DNA from: Saccharomyces paradoxus
Lineage: Eukaryota > Ascomycota > Saccharomycetes > Saccharomycetales > Saccharomycetaceae
Assembly: GCF_002079055.1 (NCBI RefSeq)
Contig: NC_047493.1
Span: forward strand, 62,001 to 126,000
Direction of reading: 5' to 3'
DNA: 64,000 nucleotides
Part shown: piece by piece, positions 1 through 8,806 of the stretch
Numbering within the stretch: position 1 is the first letter of the stretch
Layout: each line of letters starts with the position of its first letter
The notes under the pieces: model-generated
What the model saw: only the letters and a program-made list of their open reading frames with translations
The model's database searches: none
What the model was told of the DNA's origin: nothing
Made by a program: the position numbers and the translations under genes

Positions 1-1049
1 CACTGGCTAAGAAAACGTATTCTAAAATAACCGCATTCCTATCCATATTTTATCGTCATGAATTACACACTTTGAATAATATCCTAGTAAAAACAATGGA
101 CGATATATTTAATAACATTGTGAATAAAAAAATCCGCTCTAAACTTGAAAGCACCTCGAGAGAAGAAATTGCACAAATCTTAATCAATTTAGACTATTTC
201 ATCATAGCAGCGAAAGAATTTAGTAATTTCATGACAAGAGAGAATATTTTACAAAACCCGGATATGGAAATACGATTATCTTCGATAAAATATCTTGCTG
301 AAAGCAGGAAGCTGGCTGAAACAAAGCTAATTGAATTGATCGATTCTAAGATATCAGATATTCTTGAAACTATTGAAATTGACTGGAAAATAAGGGAGGT
401 AAGGCAAGACCCAGATATTTCCATCATTGATCTGGCACAATTCTTAGAAATGATGTTTGCCAGCACACTACAAAATTTACCATATAGCGTTCAAACGTTA
501 TTGATTTTCCGTGAGTTTGACTCCTTAACGAGACAATTCATGGATCTATTATTGCATGACACACCAAGTATAATTACACATGAGAGCATAATAAATTTTG
601 AAGTTGACATCAATTATTTAGAGAGCATTATTCCTAGGATATTCCCCTCTACACCAGGTACTATAGACAGTAATGGATACCAGTCGCCAATGACACCTTC
701 GACACCCACATTTCCAAATGCCAACGGCGTTGACGCTCCAACGTTATTTGAAAATAATATTAAATCGCTAGAAGCTACATTTATGGAATTGAAGCAGTGT
801 ATAGAGTTACTAAAGGCTCAGGGAAAAGACTATAATGAACCAGAAATAAGATTAAGAAAATATTCAAGAATTAGACAGGAAGATGCCGCTCTTTTATTGA
901 GCAAAATTCAGCACTTCGTCTCCTCTGTGGATGGAGCTAACGGTGATGATAATAGCGTTATGGATAGCAGCAGTATATTCAACTCTGAATCAGCGAGTGT
1001 CATTGACTCCAATACGAGCAGGATAGCAAAATTTTTCAATAGACGTTAG
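1..1049 (+). CDS. SEC15: Exocyst subunit Sec15, C-terminal part (5' end outside window)
   Basis: This is the 3' part of the gene. The frame is open from base 3 to the TAG ending at 1049, giving about 348 residues. Sec15 is a subunit of the exocyst, the octameric complex that tethers secretory vesicles to the plasma membrane, and it is the effector that binds the GTP-bound Rab Sec4 on vesicles (established for the family). The visible part is mostly helical and polar. It ends in a Ser/Thr-rich low-complexity tail (about the last 45 residues) closing with FFNRR. A Pro/Thr-rich loop near bases 650-720 separates two helical blocks. The true start lies upstream of the window, since S. cerevisiae Sec15 is about 910 residues. 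The identification rests on recognising the sequence and on synteny with TAN1 and EMC4. Confidence 0.93.
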   Translation, partial: LAKKTYSKITAFLSIFYRHELHTLNNILVKTMDDIFNNIVNKKIRSKLESTSREEIAQILINLDYFIIAAKEFSNFMTRENILQNPDMEIRLSSIKYLAESRKLAETKLIELIDSKISDILETIEIDWKIREVRQDPDISIIDLAQFLEMMFASTLQNLPYSVQTLLIFREFDSLTRQFMDLLLHDTPSIITHESIINFEVDINYLESIIPRIFPSTPGTIDSNGYQSPMTPSTPTFPNANGVDAPTLFENNIKSLEATFMELKQCIELLKAQGKDYNEPEIRLRKYSRIRQEDAALLLSKIQHFVSSVDGANGDDNSVMDSSSIFNSESASVIDSNTSRIAKFFNRR

Positions 1050-1273
1050 AAATTTAGATATTATCTCAGTATAATCATTTGTACGTATATAGAAAAGAAC
1101 TTCGGACAGTCTTGAGTTTTTTGATTTTAGTATCGAAAAAGTTCACTTCACATAAAAATTTTCCTCACCATTGAATACCTCTTTTTTTTTTCACATCTAC
1201 TAAATAGACACCTCAAAAGTCTACCATTTATTGAAAAAGTATCATATAATCACTGTAAAGAAATACCGCAGTC

Positions 1274-2203
1274 ATGGGTGAAAAACGTAATCGTAATAAT
1301 GGGAATGCAGATTCCCAAAAGAGGAAGAAAGTATGTCTTTTTGCACACGAACCATAGTTCTTTAAGTACTAACAATTAAAGCGATAGTTTAAAGTATCTT
1401 CCGGGTTCTTAGATCCTGGTACGTCTGGAATATATGCTACATGCTCTAGAAGACATGAACGCCAGGCCGCTCAAGAGTTACAGCTTTTATTTGAAGAAAA
1501 GTTTCAAGAACTCTATGGAGATATCAAGGATGGAGAAGAGGAAAGTGAAAACGACGAAAAGGATGAAGATCTATCAATTGAAGACCAGATAAAAAAGGAA
1601 TTACAAGAAATCAAAGGTGAAGACTCAAGTAAAGATTCGCCTTCTGGAGAAACAAAGAAAAAAGACCCCTTGGCCTTTATAGATTTGAACTGTGAATGTG
1701 TGACATTTTGTAAAACAAGAAAGCCAATTGTTCCGGAAGAATTTGTGCTAAGTATCATGAAAGACTTAGCGGATCCTAAAAATATGGTTAAACGTACTAG
1801 ATATGTTCAGAAGTTGACACCAATTACGTATTCTTGTAATGCGAAAATGGAACAACTAATCAAATTGGCCAATTTAGTTATTGGGCCACACTTTCATGAA
1901 CCTTCAAAAGTTAAAAAAGACTACAAATTTGCTGTAGAAGTAACAAGAAGAAATTTCAATACAATCGAAAGAATGGACATCATTAACCAAGTTGTCAAGT
2001 TAGTCAATAAAGAAGGTTCTGAGTTTAATCATACTGTAGACTTGAAGAACTATGATAAATTGATTCTAGTGGAATGTTTCAAGAGCAATATCGGCATGTG
2101 TGTAGTTGATGGGGACTATAAGACCAAATATCGTAAATATAATGTTCAGCAGCTTTATGAATCCAAATTCCAAAAGGATGAGGATAAGAGTGTAAAACAA
2201 TAG
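1274..2203 (+). CDS. TAN1: tRNA acetylation adaptor Tan1, spliced gene
   Basis: Two exons, 1274-1330 and 1388-2203, encode about 290 residues. The protein contains a THUMP domain. With the acetyltransferase Kre33 it makes N4-acetylcytidine at position 12 of tRNA-Ser and tRNA-Leu (known for the family). Exon 1 starts MGEKRNRN and is Lys/Arg/Asn-rich. The intron begins GTATGT at 1331, has a perfect TACTAAC branch point at 1367-1373 and ends with AG at 1386-1387. Splicing joins the AAA codon to TTT AAA GTA in frame. An acidic Glu/Asp/Lys-rich stretch follows (about bases 1515-1660), then the conserved core with CVTFCKTRKPI and the ETRRNFNTIERM-like region typical of THUMP proteins. Without splicing only a shorter downstream frame would be open, so the splice assignment fixes the start. 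Confidence 0.93.
1331..1387 (+). other. TAN1 spliceosomal intron
   Basis: A 57-base intron with 5' splice site GTATGT, branch point TACTAAC (branch A at 1372) and 3' splice site ATAG (AG at 1386-1387). The branch point to 3' splice site distance is only about 15 bases. An earlier AG at 1380-1381 lies about 9 bases from the branch point, probably too close to be used. The reading frame across the junction supports this choice. Confidence 0.9.
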
Positions 2204-2249
2204 TCACATATGAAAAAGTATAGATATTTTTGTATAAGTATATACGGTC

Positions 2250-2822
2250 TCAGTCAGAAAACCATTTTAATCCTTTATTATAACAAACATCTCGTTCCCA
2301 AGATAGCCAATCACCCTTAGCGTTAGGGATGAGGCCCATTGAATTCAGTTTTCTATACCCAATATACATTAAAACACCTTGGAAAGCGATATACATGAAC
2401 ATAGCAGTTTGCACTTGACTCTGTGTTTCTTTATTACCCAACACTGGTTTAAATGCACTTCTTGTCGATAGAATTGCCTTAATGGGTCCAGAGAGTAACA
2501 TGAGGGCAGTCATTATAGGAATTATTTGTAAGGATGTACCAGACATATACGACATGAAAATATTCATTGGAATAGACTTGGCTGGTTGCAACGCAATTTG
2601 CCATGCTTTCTGTGCTTGTAAAATTGTTATTTGGTTTTTTTGAGCCAAAGAACTAGTCTGGGAAGTGGCATCTTGCTGTTTTTTTGTGATATTTCCTTTG
2701 GAGGCATTGCCTTCAAATCCAGGTGGTGAAGACAGTGTGTTTGAGTTCTGAATGTTGTATTTTTCGATGTACTTAGTGTCCAATAGGTGTTTAGCCCACT
2801 CATAGGGCTCCTGTTGACTCAT
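2250..2822 (-). CDS. EMC4: ER membrane protein complex subunit 4
   Basis: 190 residues. Emc4 is a subunit of the conserved ER membrane complex, which inserts weakly hydrophobic and tail-anchored transmembrane segments into the ER. The N-terminal third is polar (about residues 1-75). Two hydrophobic segments follow, one around MNIFMSYMSGTSLQIIPIMT with the stretch after it, and one around MFMYIAFQGVLMYIGY, consistent with the family's membrane-embedded C-terminal half. The protein ends WFSD. It lies tail-to-tail with TAN1, with only 46 bases between the stop codons. The start at 2822 is the only Met that gives the full N-terminus, and the length equals what I recall for S. cerevisiae. Identified by sequence recognition and position. 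Confidence 0.92.
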   Translation of the reverse strand: MSQQEPYEWAKHLLDTKYIEKYNIQNSNTLSSPPGFEGNASKGNITKKQQDATSQTSSLAQKNQITILQAQKAWQIALQPAKSIPMNIFMSYMSGTSLQIIPIMTALMLLSGPIKAILSTRSAFKPVLGNKETQSQVQTAMFMYIAFQGVLMYIGYRKLNSMGLIPNAKGDWLSWERDVCYNKGLKWFSD

Positions 2823-2974
2823 TATTGTTGCTTAGCTCGTTTGGCTTTACCTTAACCTTTAATGATAATATGTTCAGATTTTTTTTTTCATTGTATCTCA
2901 CCTAAAAGAATACGCTTTTTTTATTATATGAAAGGAACATGAAAAAACTACGGATGTAAAAGAGCAAAGATTGC

Positions 2975-3421
2975 CTACAGAACACATTGGTCAAGAATTT
3001 TCTCATACGGGACGCACTGCTCTCCTAAATGGGTTGTTAGATAGTCGTAATTTCGGTTATCTATTGCCCTTTGTGTCTTTCGAGGTACTATGTCTGTCCA
3101 GTAAATTATAAAGAATAGGAACTGGATAACACAAATAAATGAGCAAGCGACAACACAAAACATTAAAAGCTTGTTTTCCATTAATGCATAATATTTCCTG
3201 GCTATCAATAAAAACCATCTCTTCATTTTTGTAATATTATAGTTCTCATCTGTATTGGATTTTTCGACAATTATTTGTAAATCATCGTTGCTCTTTTTTT
3301 TGGATTCAGTCGAGGAATTAATTGCTGTGACAGGCTTTGGTTGGGAAACTCGTTCAAGATACTTTTCTAAGTAGGCCTGTAATACGTGTAGAAGATTACT
3401 GGCCTGCGTGATCATTCCCAT
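2975..3421 (-). CDS. YGL230C-like single-pass membrane protein of unknown function
   Basis: 148 residues, matching in position and size the uncharacterised S. cerevisiae gene YGL230C. One strongly hydrophobic segment is visible about residues 85-108 (core LLMFCVVACSFICVIQFLF), flanked by a basic stretch before it (KRWFLLIARKYY) and a short polar C-terminal tail with two cysteines. The first 75 residues are polar and Ser/Lys/Asn-rich. This looks like a small single-spanning membrane protein. No catalytic motif is visible and I assign no function. Conservation of an open frame in a species other than S. cerevisiae argues that it is a real gene. Confidence 0.8.
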   Translation of the reverse strand: MGMITQASNLLHVLQAYLEKYLERVSQPKPVTAINSSTESKKKSNDDLQIIVEKSNTDENYNITKMKRWFLLIARKYYALMENKLLMFCVVACSFICVIQFLFFIIYWTDIVPRKTQRAIDNRNYDYLTTHLGEQCVPYEKILDQCVL

Positions 3422-3703
3422 TATTTTGTTATTGTTTTACCTAGTTTTGGCCTTGAGTTTGGTTATATGATATTATTTGTATCGGGTGGCTATAACGTTA
3501 CTAAAAGTAGGTTGAACAACGATTTCAGTGATCGGCTGGTGAACGTTAGAGGGCTTCGAAACACTGTTGTTTTATTTTAGTATATTTATTCAGACTTTTT
3601 ATACGTTCAGTGATCTTAAATGTCACAAAATTAAATAAGGCAAAAAAGAGAAACAAAATATTAAAAATGTAGAAAAAAGCAAAAATCTATTTAATAGCAT
3701 CAC

Positions 3704-6163
3704 CTAGTCAATTATATCGGAATCATGATCGACAATTACATCTTTTATTTTATCATGAATATCTAATTCGGTCAATTGGCCCAATTCATCTATGAGCTCG
3801 GCGACTTTATCTTGTAGCCTAACATCTTCCTTGTGAGCAATCTCATTCCCGTCTATTGTGGATGAATGAGTTGTTCTACTCATACCCTCATCTTCCGAAA
3901 ACTCTTGATTGGCATTCCCATTGCCATCAGCACAGAACTGGCCTCCTCCGAGAATTATTGAACACATTGTCCTTGTTTCGTTCAAGATGTCACTTGAATA
4001 TGACATCCAAACTTCATCTTGTAAGAACGCATATATATCTGGAGCAATTAAATCCGTCTTATAGGTTTTAGAATACTTGGAAACTTCTTCTGCAATTAAT
4101 ACTAATTGACCCATATAGCCCAAATTTGTTTTTTCTCTTTCGTAAAATTCAAACGAATCCTTGTGACCTTGTAAAATGAAATCAGAAATAATATGAAAAC
4201 CTCTAACAGATAACTTTTGATTGCTGCCGTGCAAATTCTTTGGGACAAATCTTCTAGACTTTTTGAAATCAAACAAAGAATAGACCAAAAATGAGTTATA
4301 AGAGAAATCCATTCGGCCATTAAATATTTGTTGAATAATATCAAATACAATATTATGCCAAAAGTTATTCCAAGGGTACCTTAAGAATAATTGTAGAAAT
4401 TTTGGCAGAAATCCAAGATCATGAAGTTTGATTTTAAATAAGTCTCCAATGGTAGGATTTTTACGTAATTTCATATTTTGCGTTTCACTGACGTAAGGAA
4501 TTTCAAAACTCATATCATCATCATCGATATCGTCATCAGGTATATCAAAGGTAGAATACAATGCATTATCGTCAAGTTTTTTTTTAGTGTTTTGTTTTTT
4601 TGTTTGATTGTCATTACTGTCATTACTATCATTATTATTACATTTATCATCTAATGTATCCGAAGAAATAGTATTATCATTTATATTTAAATTTTTCATG
4701 GCTTCTTCTAGTAAGTTTTGACCAAGAGCCTCCCTGCATTTATCTCTTGTGCGTGCTATTTTATCAGCTCTTTTTGAATTCATCAATCCCATGTTTGAAC
4801 AGTGTAACATTTCAGATATTAATTCTGTAATTTTGACCCTCTCAAAGCCCAAAGGTCTAAATGATTCGTGTAATTGATTTTCTAATAGATGATGCTTAAC
4901 ATATGCAAGACCTTTTGCATCAGCGTCATCATCATCATCGTCATCATCGTTTTCAAGTTTAATTAGTAGCGCATAAAATTTTTCCATATGCATCGTAAGC
5001 TTATATAACAAATGGCCCAAATAAATTGGGTCTCTCTGTGAAGGTGGATTGTTTACTATGGTAGTACTTAACAAATCTACTTCGTCGTAGTCGGAATTGT
5101 TCTTTCTGATCAACTCAATTATAACGGACACGGCGACGCCCATTGCATGGCCTCTTTGGAGTAAGATAATATCAATAAGTTGATCGACATATTGTGGGGA
5201 GGCAAGCTGTCTTATCAATCGGTTAGGCCCAATCCATAAGGCATCCAGTTTGAAATTGGAGGAAATGCTGATCAAAGCTTTCAGAAGCTCTCCGCTACTG
5301 TTTTGAATACCAGGCGAGTATTTGCTATTGTCCAAGAGATTCAAACACTTAGGTATTAGATCTTGATGATACAAGAAGTCAATAATGCCCGTAGGCGATT
5401 CAACTTGGTCTGTCAGCATGATCTTAATGAGAAATTCGACCAAGGGCGAAACTTCGATATGATTTAAGAACTTGTTCACAATGTCCGGTTGCGATTTGAA
5501 AAATTCCAAATAACTAGATGTCTGTTCAAATAGAAGAGTTTCATTGATCTTAAGGAACACAGCCAAGATGGGACAATTTTCTGCCTCGATATTCTCAAAC
5601 TGGAAAATCTCTAACAAAGAAGATAAAAATGGTATATTCTGCACGAGTGACTTCACTATGGGCGCACTTTTCGAGCAAAAAATACTAGAAATAATGTTAA
5701 CATATAGCATCGGATCTTCATCATCCTGATCTTCATATTCTCCTGTTTGGTGGAATGAATTTTCTAGAAGGAATGGGGCCCTATAACCAGTGCGATCTAT
5801 GTCCTTTAAGTAAACCATCAACATGTCCACTAAATAGTCCATGTGGCGGACCTGCTGGGCACGGTCGTCATAGAAATATCCCAAGCAAATGAAGTCAACG
5901 AGTCTGTCGTTGGTTCCTCCATTCAGTTCATCCAGCAAAGCCGTTTCTAACAAGATCCTATCAATAAATGACTGGTTAAGGTCGCTTATATCCCGAGATT
6001 CGGTACCAAATTCGGACTGTGACTCCGTAGAAGGCGTATTCTTGTTATCATCGGTTGAAGATGTCTCATTTTTCTTCAAACTACGAAAAATTAGATAGTA
6101 CTCTTCAAGTATCGAATCAATTCCCGAATGACTCAACGTCTCTCCAAATGGCCATAATGACAT
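3704..6163 (-). CDS. SAP4: Sit4-associated protein Sap4 (SAPS domain)
   Basis: 819 residues. Sap proteins bind the PP2A-like phosphatase Sit4 and are needed for its role in the G1/S transition and nutrient signalling. Sap4 is a paralog of Sap155, Sap185 and Sap190 (family knowledge). The N-terminus MSLWPFGETLSHSGI is the characteristic SAPS opening. A helical SAPS core runs over most of the first 650 residues. It is interrupted by an Asp tract near residue 410 (encoded around 4920-4950) and by an Asn/Asp/Lys-rich low-complexity insert near residues 510-560. The C-terminal 60 residues are acidic. It is divergently transcribed from SHE10 across a 639-base shared upstream region. Length is close to that of S. 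cerevisiae Sap4. Confidence 0.93.
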   Translation of the reverse strand: MSLWPFGETLSHSGIDSILEEYYLIFRSLKKNETSSTDDNKNTPSTESQSEFGTESRDISDLNQSFIDRILLETALLDELNGGTNDRLVDFICLGYFYDDRAQQVRHMDYLVDMLMVYLKDIDRTGYRAPFLLENSFHQTGEYEDQDDEDPMLYVNIISSIFCSKSAPIVKSLVQNIPFLSSLLEIFQFENIEAENCPILAVFLKINETLLFEQTSSYLEFFKSQPDIVNKFLNHIEVSPLVEFLIKIMLTDQVESPTGIIDFLYHQDLIPKCLNLLDNSKYSPGIQNSSGELLKALISISSNFKLDALWIGPNRLIRQLASPQYVDQLIDIILLQRGHAMGVAVSVIIELIRKNNSDYDEVDLLSTTIVNNPPSQRDPIYLGHLLYKLTMHMEKFYALLIKLENDDDDDDDDADAKGLAYVKHHLLENQLHESFRPLGFERVKITELISEMLHCSNMGLMNSKRADKIARTRDKCREALGQNLLEEAMKNLNINDNTISSDTLDDKCNNNDSNDSNDNQTKKQNTKKKLDDNALYSTFDIPDDDIDDDDMSFEIPYVSETQNMKLRKNPTIGDLFKIKLHDLGFLPKFLQLFLRYPWNNFWHNIVFDIIQQIFNGRMDFSYNSFLVYSLFDFKKSRRFVPKNLHGSNQKLSVRGFHIISDFILQGHKDSFEFYEREKTNLGYMGQLVLIAEEVSKYSKTYKTDLIAPDIYAFLQDEVWMSYSSDILNETRTMCSIILGGGQFCADGNGNANQEFSEDEGMSRTTHSSTIDGNEIAHKEDVRLQDKVAELIDELGQLTELDIHDKIKDVIVDHDSDIID

Positions 6164-6802
6164 ATTTTTATTTTATTTTAGCTTTATTGAAAAGCAAGAG
6201 AGTAGTGCACTCAACAATATAAAAGAAAAGAGAACTGAATAACAAAAAGACCAAACCGCTATAACTTTATCTCACACCAAATACCAGGTTGACCTTTTCC
6301 CGCTGGGTGAAGCAACCGTTTCACTTCTTCGCACAATTCAATTGGTAGAACACAACACAACACAATAAAACACAACACACCACGTTTACTAAATTAAATC
6401 CTCTGCAGCACCTCAAAACAAACAACAAACAGCATTAAAAACAACCATCGTACATGCACTAAACTCTTGGTATATTGTCTGTTATTATCTTCGAGAGGCC
6501 TTCCTTAAGGGATTGAGGGTTAGCATTAAAAACCTAACTAAACCCTGAACATCCCTAAAGAACATATTTTATAATTAAGCAATAACCTAAGCAGGTTCGT
6601 ATAGAGCCCCATGTTTTTTCAGGGCTAGGAAATAAGGCGACTTTACCGTACAAGGGGATAATTGTATATCAGTGAAAGGATCAAATTGAAGAACAGCCTT
6701 AAAGGAAGCTAGATGTATATTCTGTTTTACCCACTATTTCCGAAGTACTTCATTACGTTTTTAAAAAGCTGCTACACCCAAACAAGAACGCAGTGTAACG
6801 AA
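6164..6802. other. SAP4-SHE10 divergent intergenic region
   Basis: 639 bases between two divergent start codons, so it should hold both promoters. The only clear structure is a CACAA/ACACAA-type short repeat at about 6351-6383. There is also an upstream in-frame ATG for SHE10 at 6713. No further gene is supported. Confidence 0.6.
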
Positions 6803-8518
6803 ATGGGGAAGCTAATTAAGTTAATCACTGCTCTGACCGTATTAGTATCATTGCTGCAGTATTGTTGCCAATCCAATAGTGGGAACATATCATGCGAGCG
6901 CACGCAAACGCTCTGCCATTACACCAATCCCAGAATCTGGAACGCATATCTTTCAGGGAATTCTGAATTGTACAAAAATAAGGTCAGTCCCGGATTCGAT
7001 TTGGTGGCGCGTAAATATGACACGGCTGTTAGACCTGTCATCGATGACGTTGCAATAAAAGTCAATAGAGTCGCTATACAGCCTGCATTCAAGGTCGTCC
7101 ATTCACAATGTAAGAAATGGAATTGCGGAAAGTATTACCAATTGGCCCGCTCTCCAGTGCTTAAGGCTAGACGATTTTTCTTGGTCAAGTACAATACTTT
7201 CGTGAGACCTAGCACAGACAAATTTTTTAATTCAGAGTTTCGCTCTCAATTGAGAGAAAGGGTTTCAAAATATAAAAACATAGCTCACTATTATTGTACT
7301 ACCATTTCAAGATGCATCAAGTCCAAATACGACTCTATTGTTGGTAACACGGAGGAAAAACTAATGGGGAAGTTTAAGAATAAGGATACGCATGGCATTC
7401 ATGGTTCCATCACACATGAACCTTCCTCTGAAGACAGGGTTTTAACCGTGGGTACTATCGGATCTGATGAGGAGCTATTAACTACAACAAGTACTCAAAC
7501 AGTGGTTGAAACAATTACTTTGGACGAAGAACAAGCTAGCGCTGTGGCTAGCCATGCTCACGATGATGAGGCTTCCACAGACGTCGAAGACTCTACAGAC
7601 ATCAATGTCAATGAACAGGCTCTGTTGCAAGAGGATTTCGACATGTGGAGTGAGACTATATTGCAAAAAACACAAGACGTGATTCGGCTATTTGAAAAGG
7701 ATGTTTCCAAATATATCAATGGTAAATTGGGCGAGGAGGCTAGACATTTCAAGGCCAAGTTTAACTCTTTAGATGAGGTATCTAAGAAATTCTTCTCCAA
7801 AATTTCACTAGCCATTAATGATATCGATTGTATGGAAGGCATTGATAGTGAAACTGGCAAGAAAATTTTCTTTGATAAATCTGGCAGTACTGAGATTTCT
7901 CAATACATAACTAGAGAGTTGGTCCGTGAGTATTTCAACGAGACGCGCTCAACGTTAGATGAATTGACACATGCTATGGAGAAAGATTTGAGCCAAATCA
8001 CCGAAGAAATCGAAAAGAAAGTCAATGCAATTAGAGAGGAAAACGTCGAAGTCTTTGAAGAGTGGGGCGATATTATTGTGAATGAATGGTCCAAAAGAAT
8101 GGCTTATGTGGATGTTATCAACGCCCACATGGGTTCAGATGATGATGCTACCCTTGACGAAGAAAGAACAAAGTCTTCTGTTAACTGGAAGAAGTTCTTG
8201 AAGGGCAAGAAACAGATCATAGAATCTAGAGACAAGCTGGCTCACCATCCTGCTGACTTATCCCATGTTAACGAGTTCAGACAAAAAGTGCAAAGGAAGA
8301 TATTATCGTTCACCCAAGAGAGTGGTGAGTTTTTGTATATTTTAAGGTCAAAAGCCAATCTGCAATTCCAGGAACGTGAAAGAAAGGAACGTGAAAAAGT
8401 TGCTGCGGAAGAGTTCCAAAGGCAACAAGAACTATTACAACAGCAAGAAGAAGGAGAAGAAGACGAATCCTACACATCTACTTCAACTATTACCACAACT
8501 ACTACCATGACGTTGTGA
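6803..8518 (+). CDS. SHE10: She10, secretory/spore-wall related protein
   Basis: 571 residues from the chosen ATG at 6803. S. cerevisiae She10 is reported to be toxic when overexpressed and, with its paralog OSW7, to contribute to spore wall formation. Its biochemical activity is unknown. The N-terminus [20 protein letters not shown] is a typical signal peptide. Several Cys residues follow in the first 80 residues. An acidic Glu/Asp/Thr-rich segment lies near residues 215-275. The C-terminal half is a long charged helical/coiled-coil region ending in a Thr-rich tail [14 protein letters not shown]. An in-frame ATG at 6713 would add 30 residues. I chose 6803 because it puts the hydrophobic signal sequence at the N-terminus and matches the S. 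cerevisiae start I recall. Confidence 0.9.
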   Translation: MGKLIKLITALTVLVSLLQYCCQSNSGNISCERTQTLCHYTNPRIWNAYLSGNSELYKNKVSPGFDLVARKYDTAVRPVIDDVAIKVNRVAIQPAFKVVHSQCKKWNCGKYYQLARSPVLKARRFFLVKYNTFVRPSTDKFFNSEFRSQLRERVSKYKNIAHYYCTTISRCIKSKYDSIVGNTEEKLMGKFKNKDTHGIHGSITHEPSSEDRVLTVGTIGSDEELLTTTSTQTVVETITLDEEQASAVASHAHDDEASTDVEDSTDINVNEQALLQEDFDMWSETILQKTQDVIRLFEKDVSKYINGKLGEEARHFKAKFNSLDEVSKKFFSKISLAINDIDCMEGIDSETGKKIFFDKSGSTEISQYITRELVREYFNETRSTLDELTHAMEKDLSQITEEIEKKVNAIREENVEVFEEWGDIIVNEWSKRMAYVDVINAHMGSDDDATLDEERTKSSVNWKKFLKGKKQIIESRDKLAHHPADLSHVNEFRQKVQRKILSFTQESGEFLYILRSKANLQFQERERKEREKVAAEEFQRQQELLQQQEEGEEDESYTSTSTITTTTTMTL

Positions 8519-8806
8519 TGAAAATTCATCCACTTGCTATACACACACACTCATATATATATATATCCTATATTGTTTGTTTTGACCTCTATATATAATC
8601 ATATAAGAATATAACATTACCACTTCACTGTGTTTATCCTACCTATTTTTGCTAGATTAGAGGACGCGCGAGCCTTTCAGGGGAGGGAACTGATGGGTGG
8701 ATTGAAAGAGAGAGCCAAAGGATATAACCAGGTTTATTACTGTTGTAGGAGGAAAAGCAGTGGTACGTTAAAAACAACCGTCGAATTCCAGTAACAGTTA
8801 GAGGAA

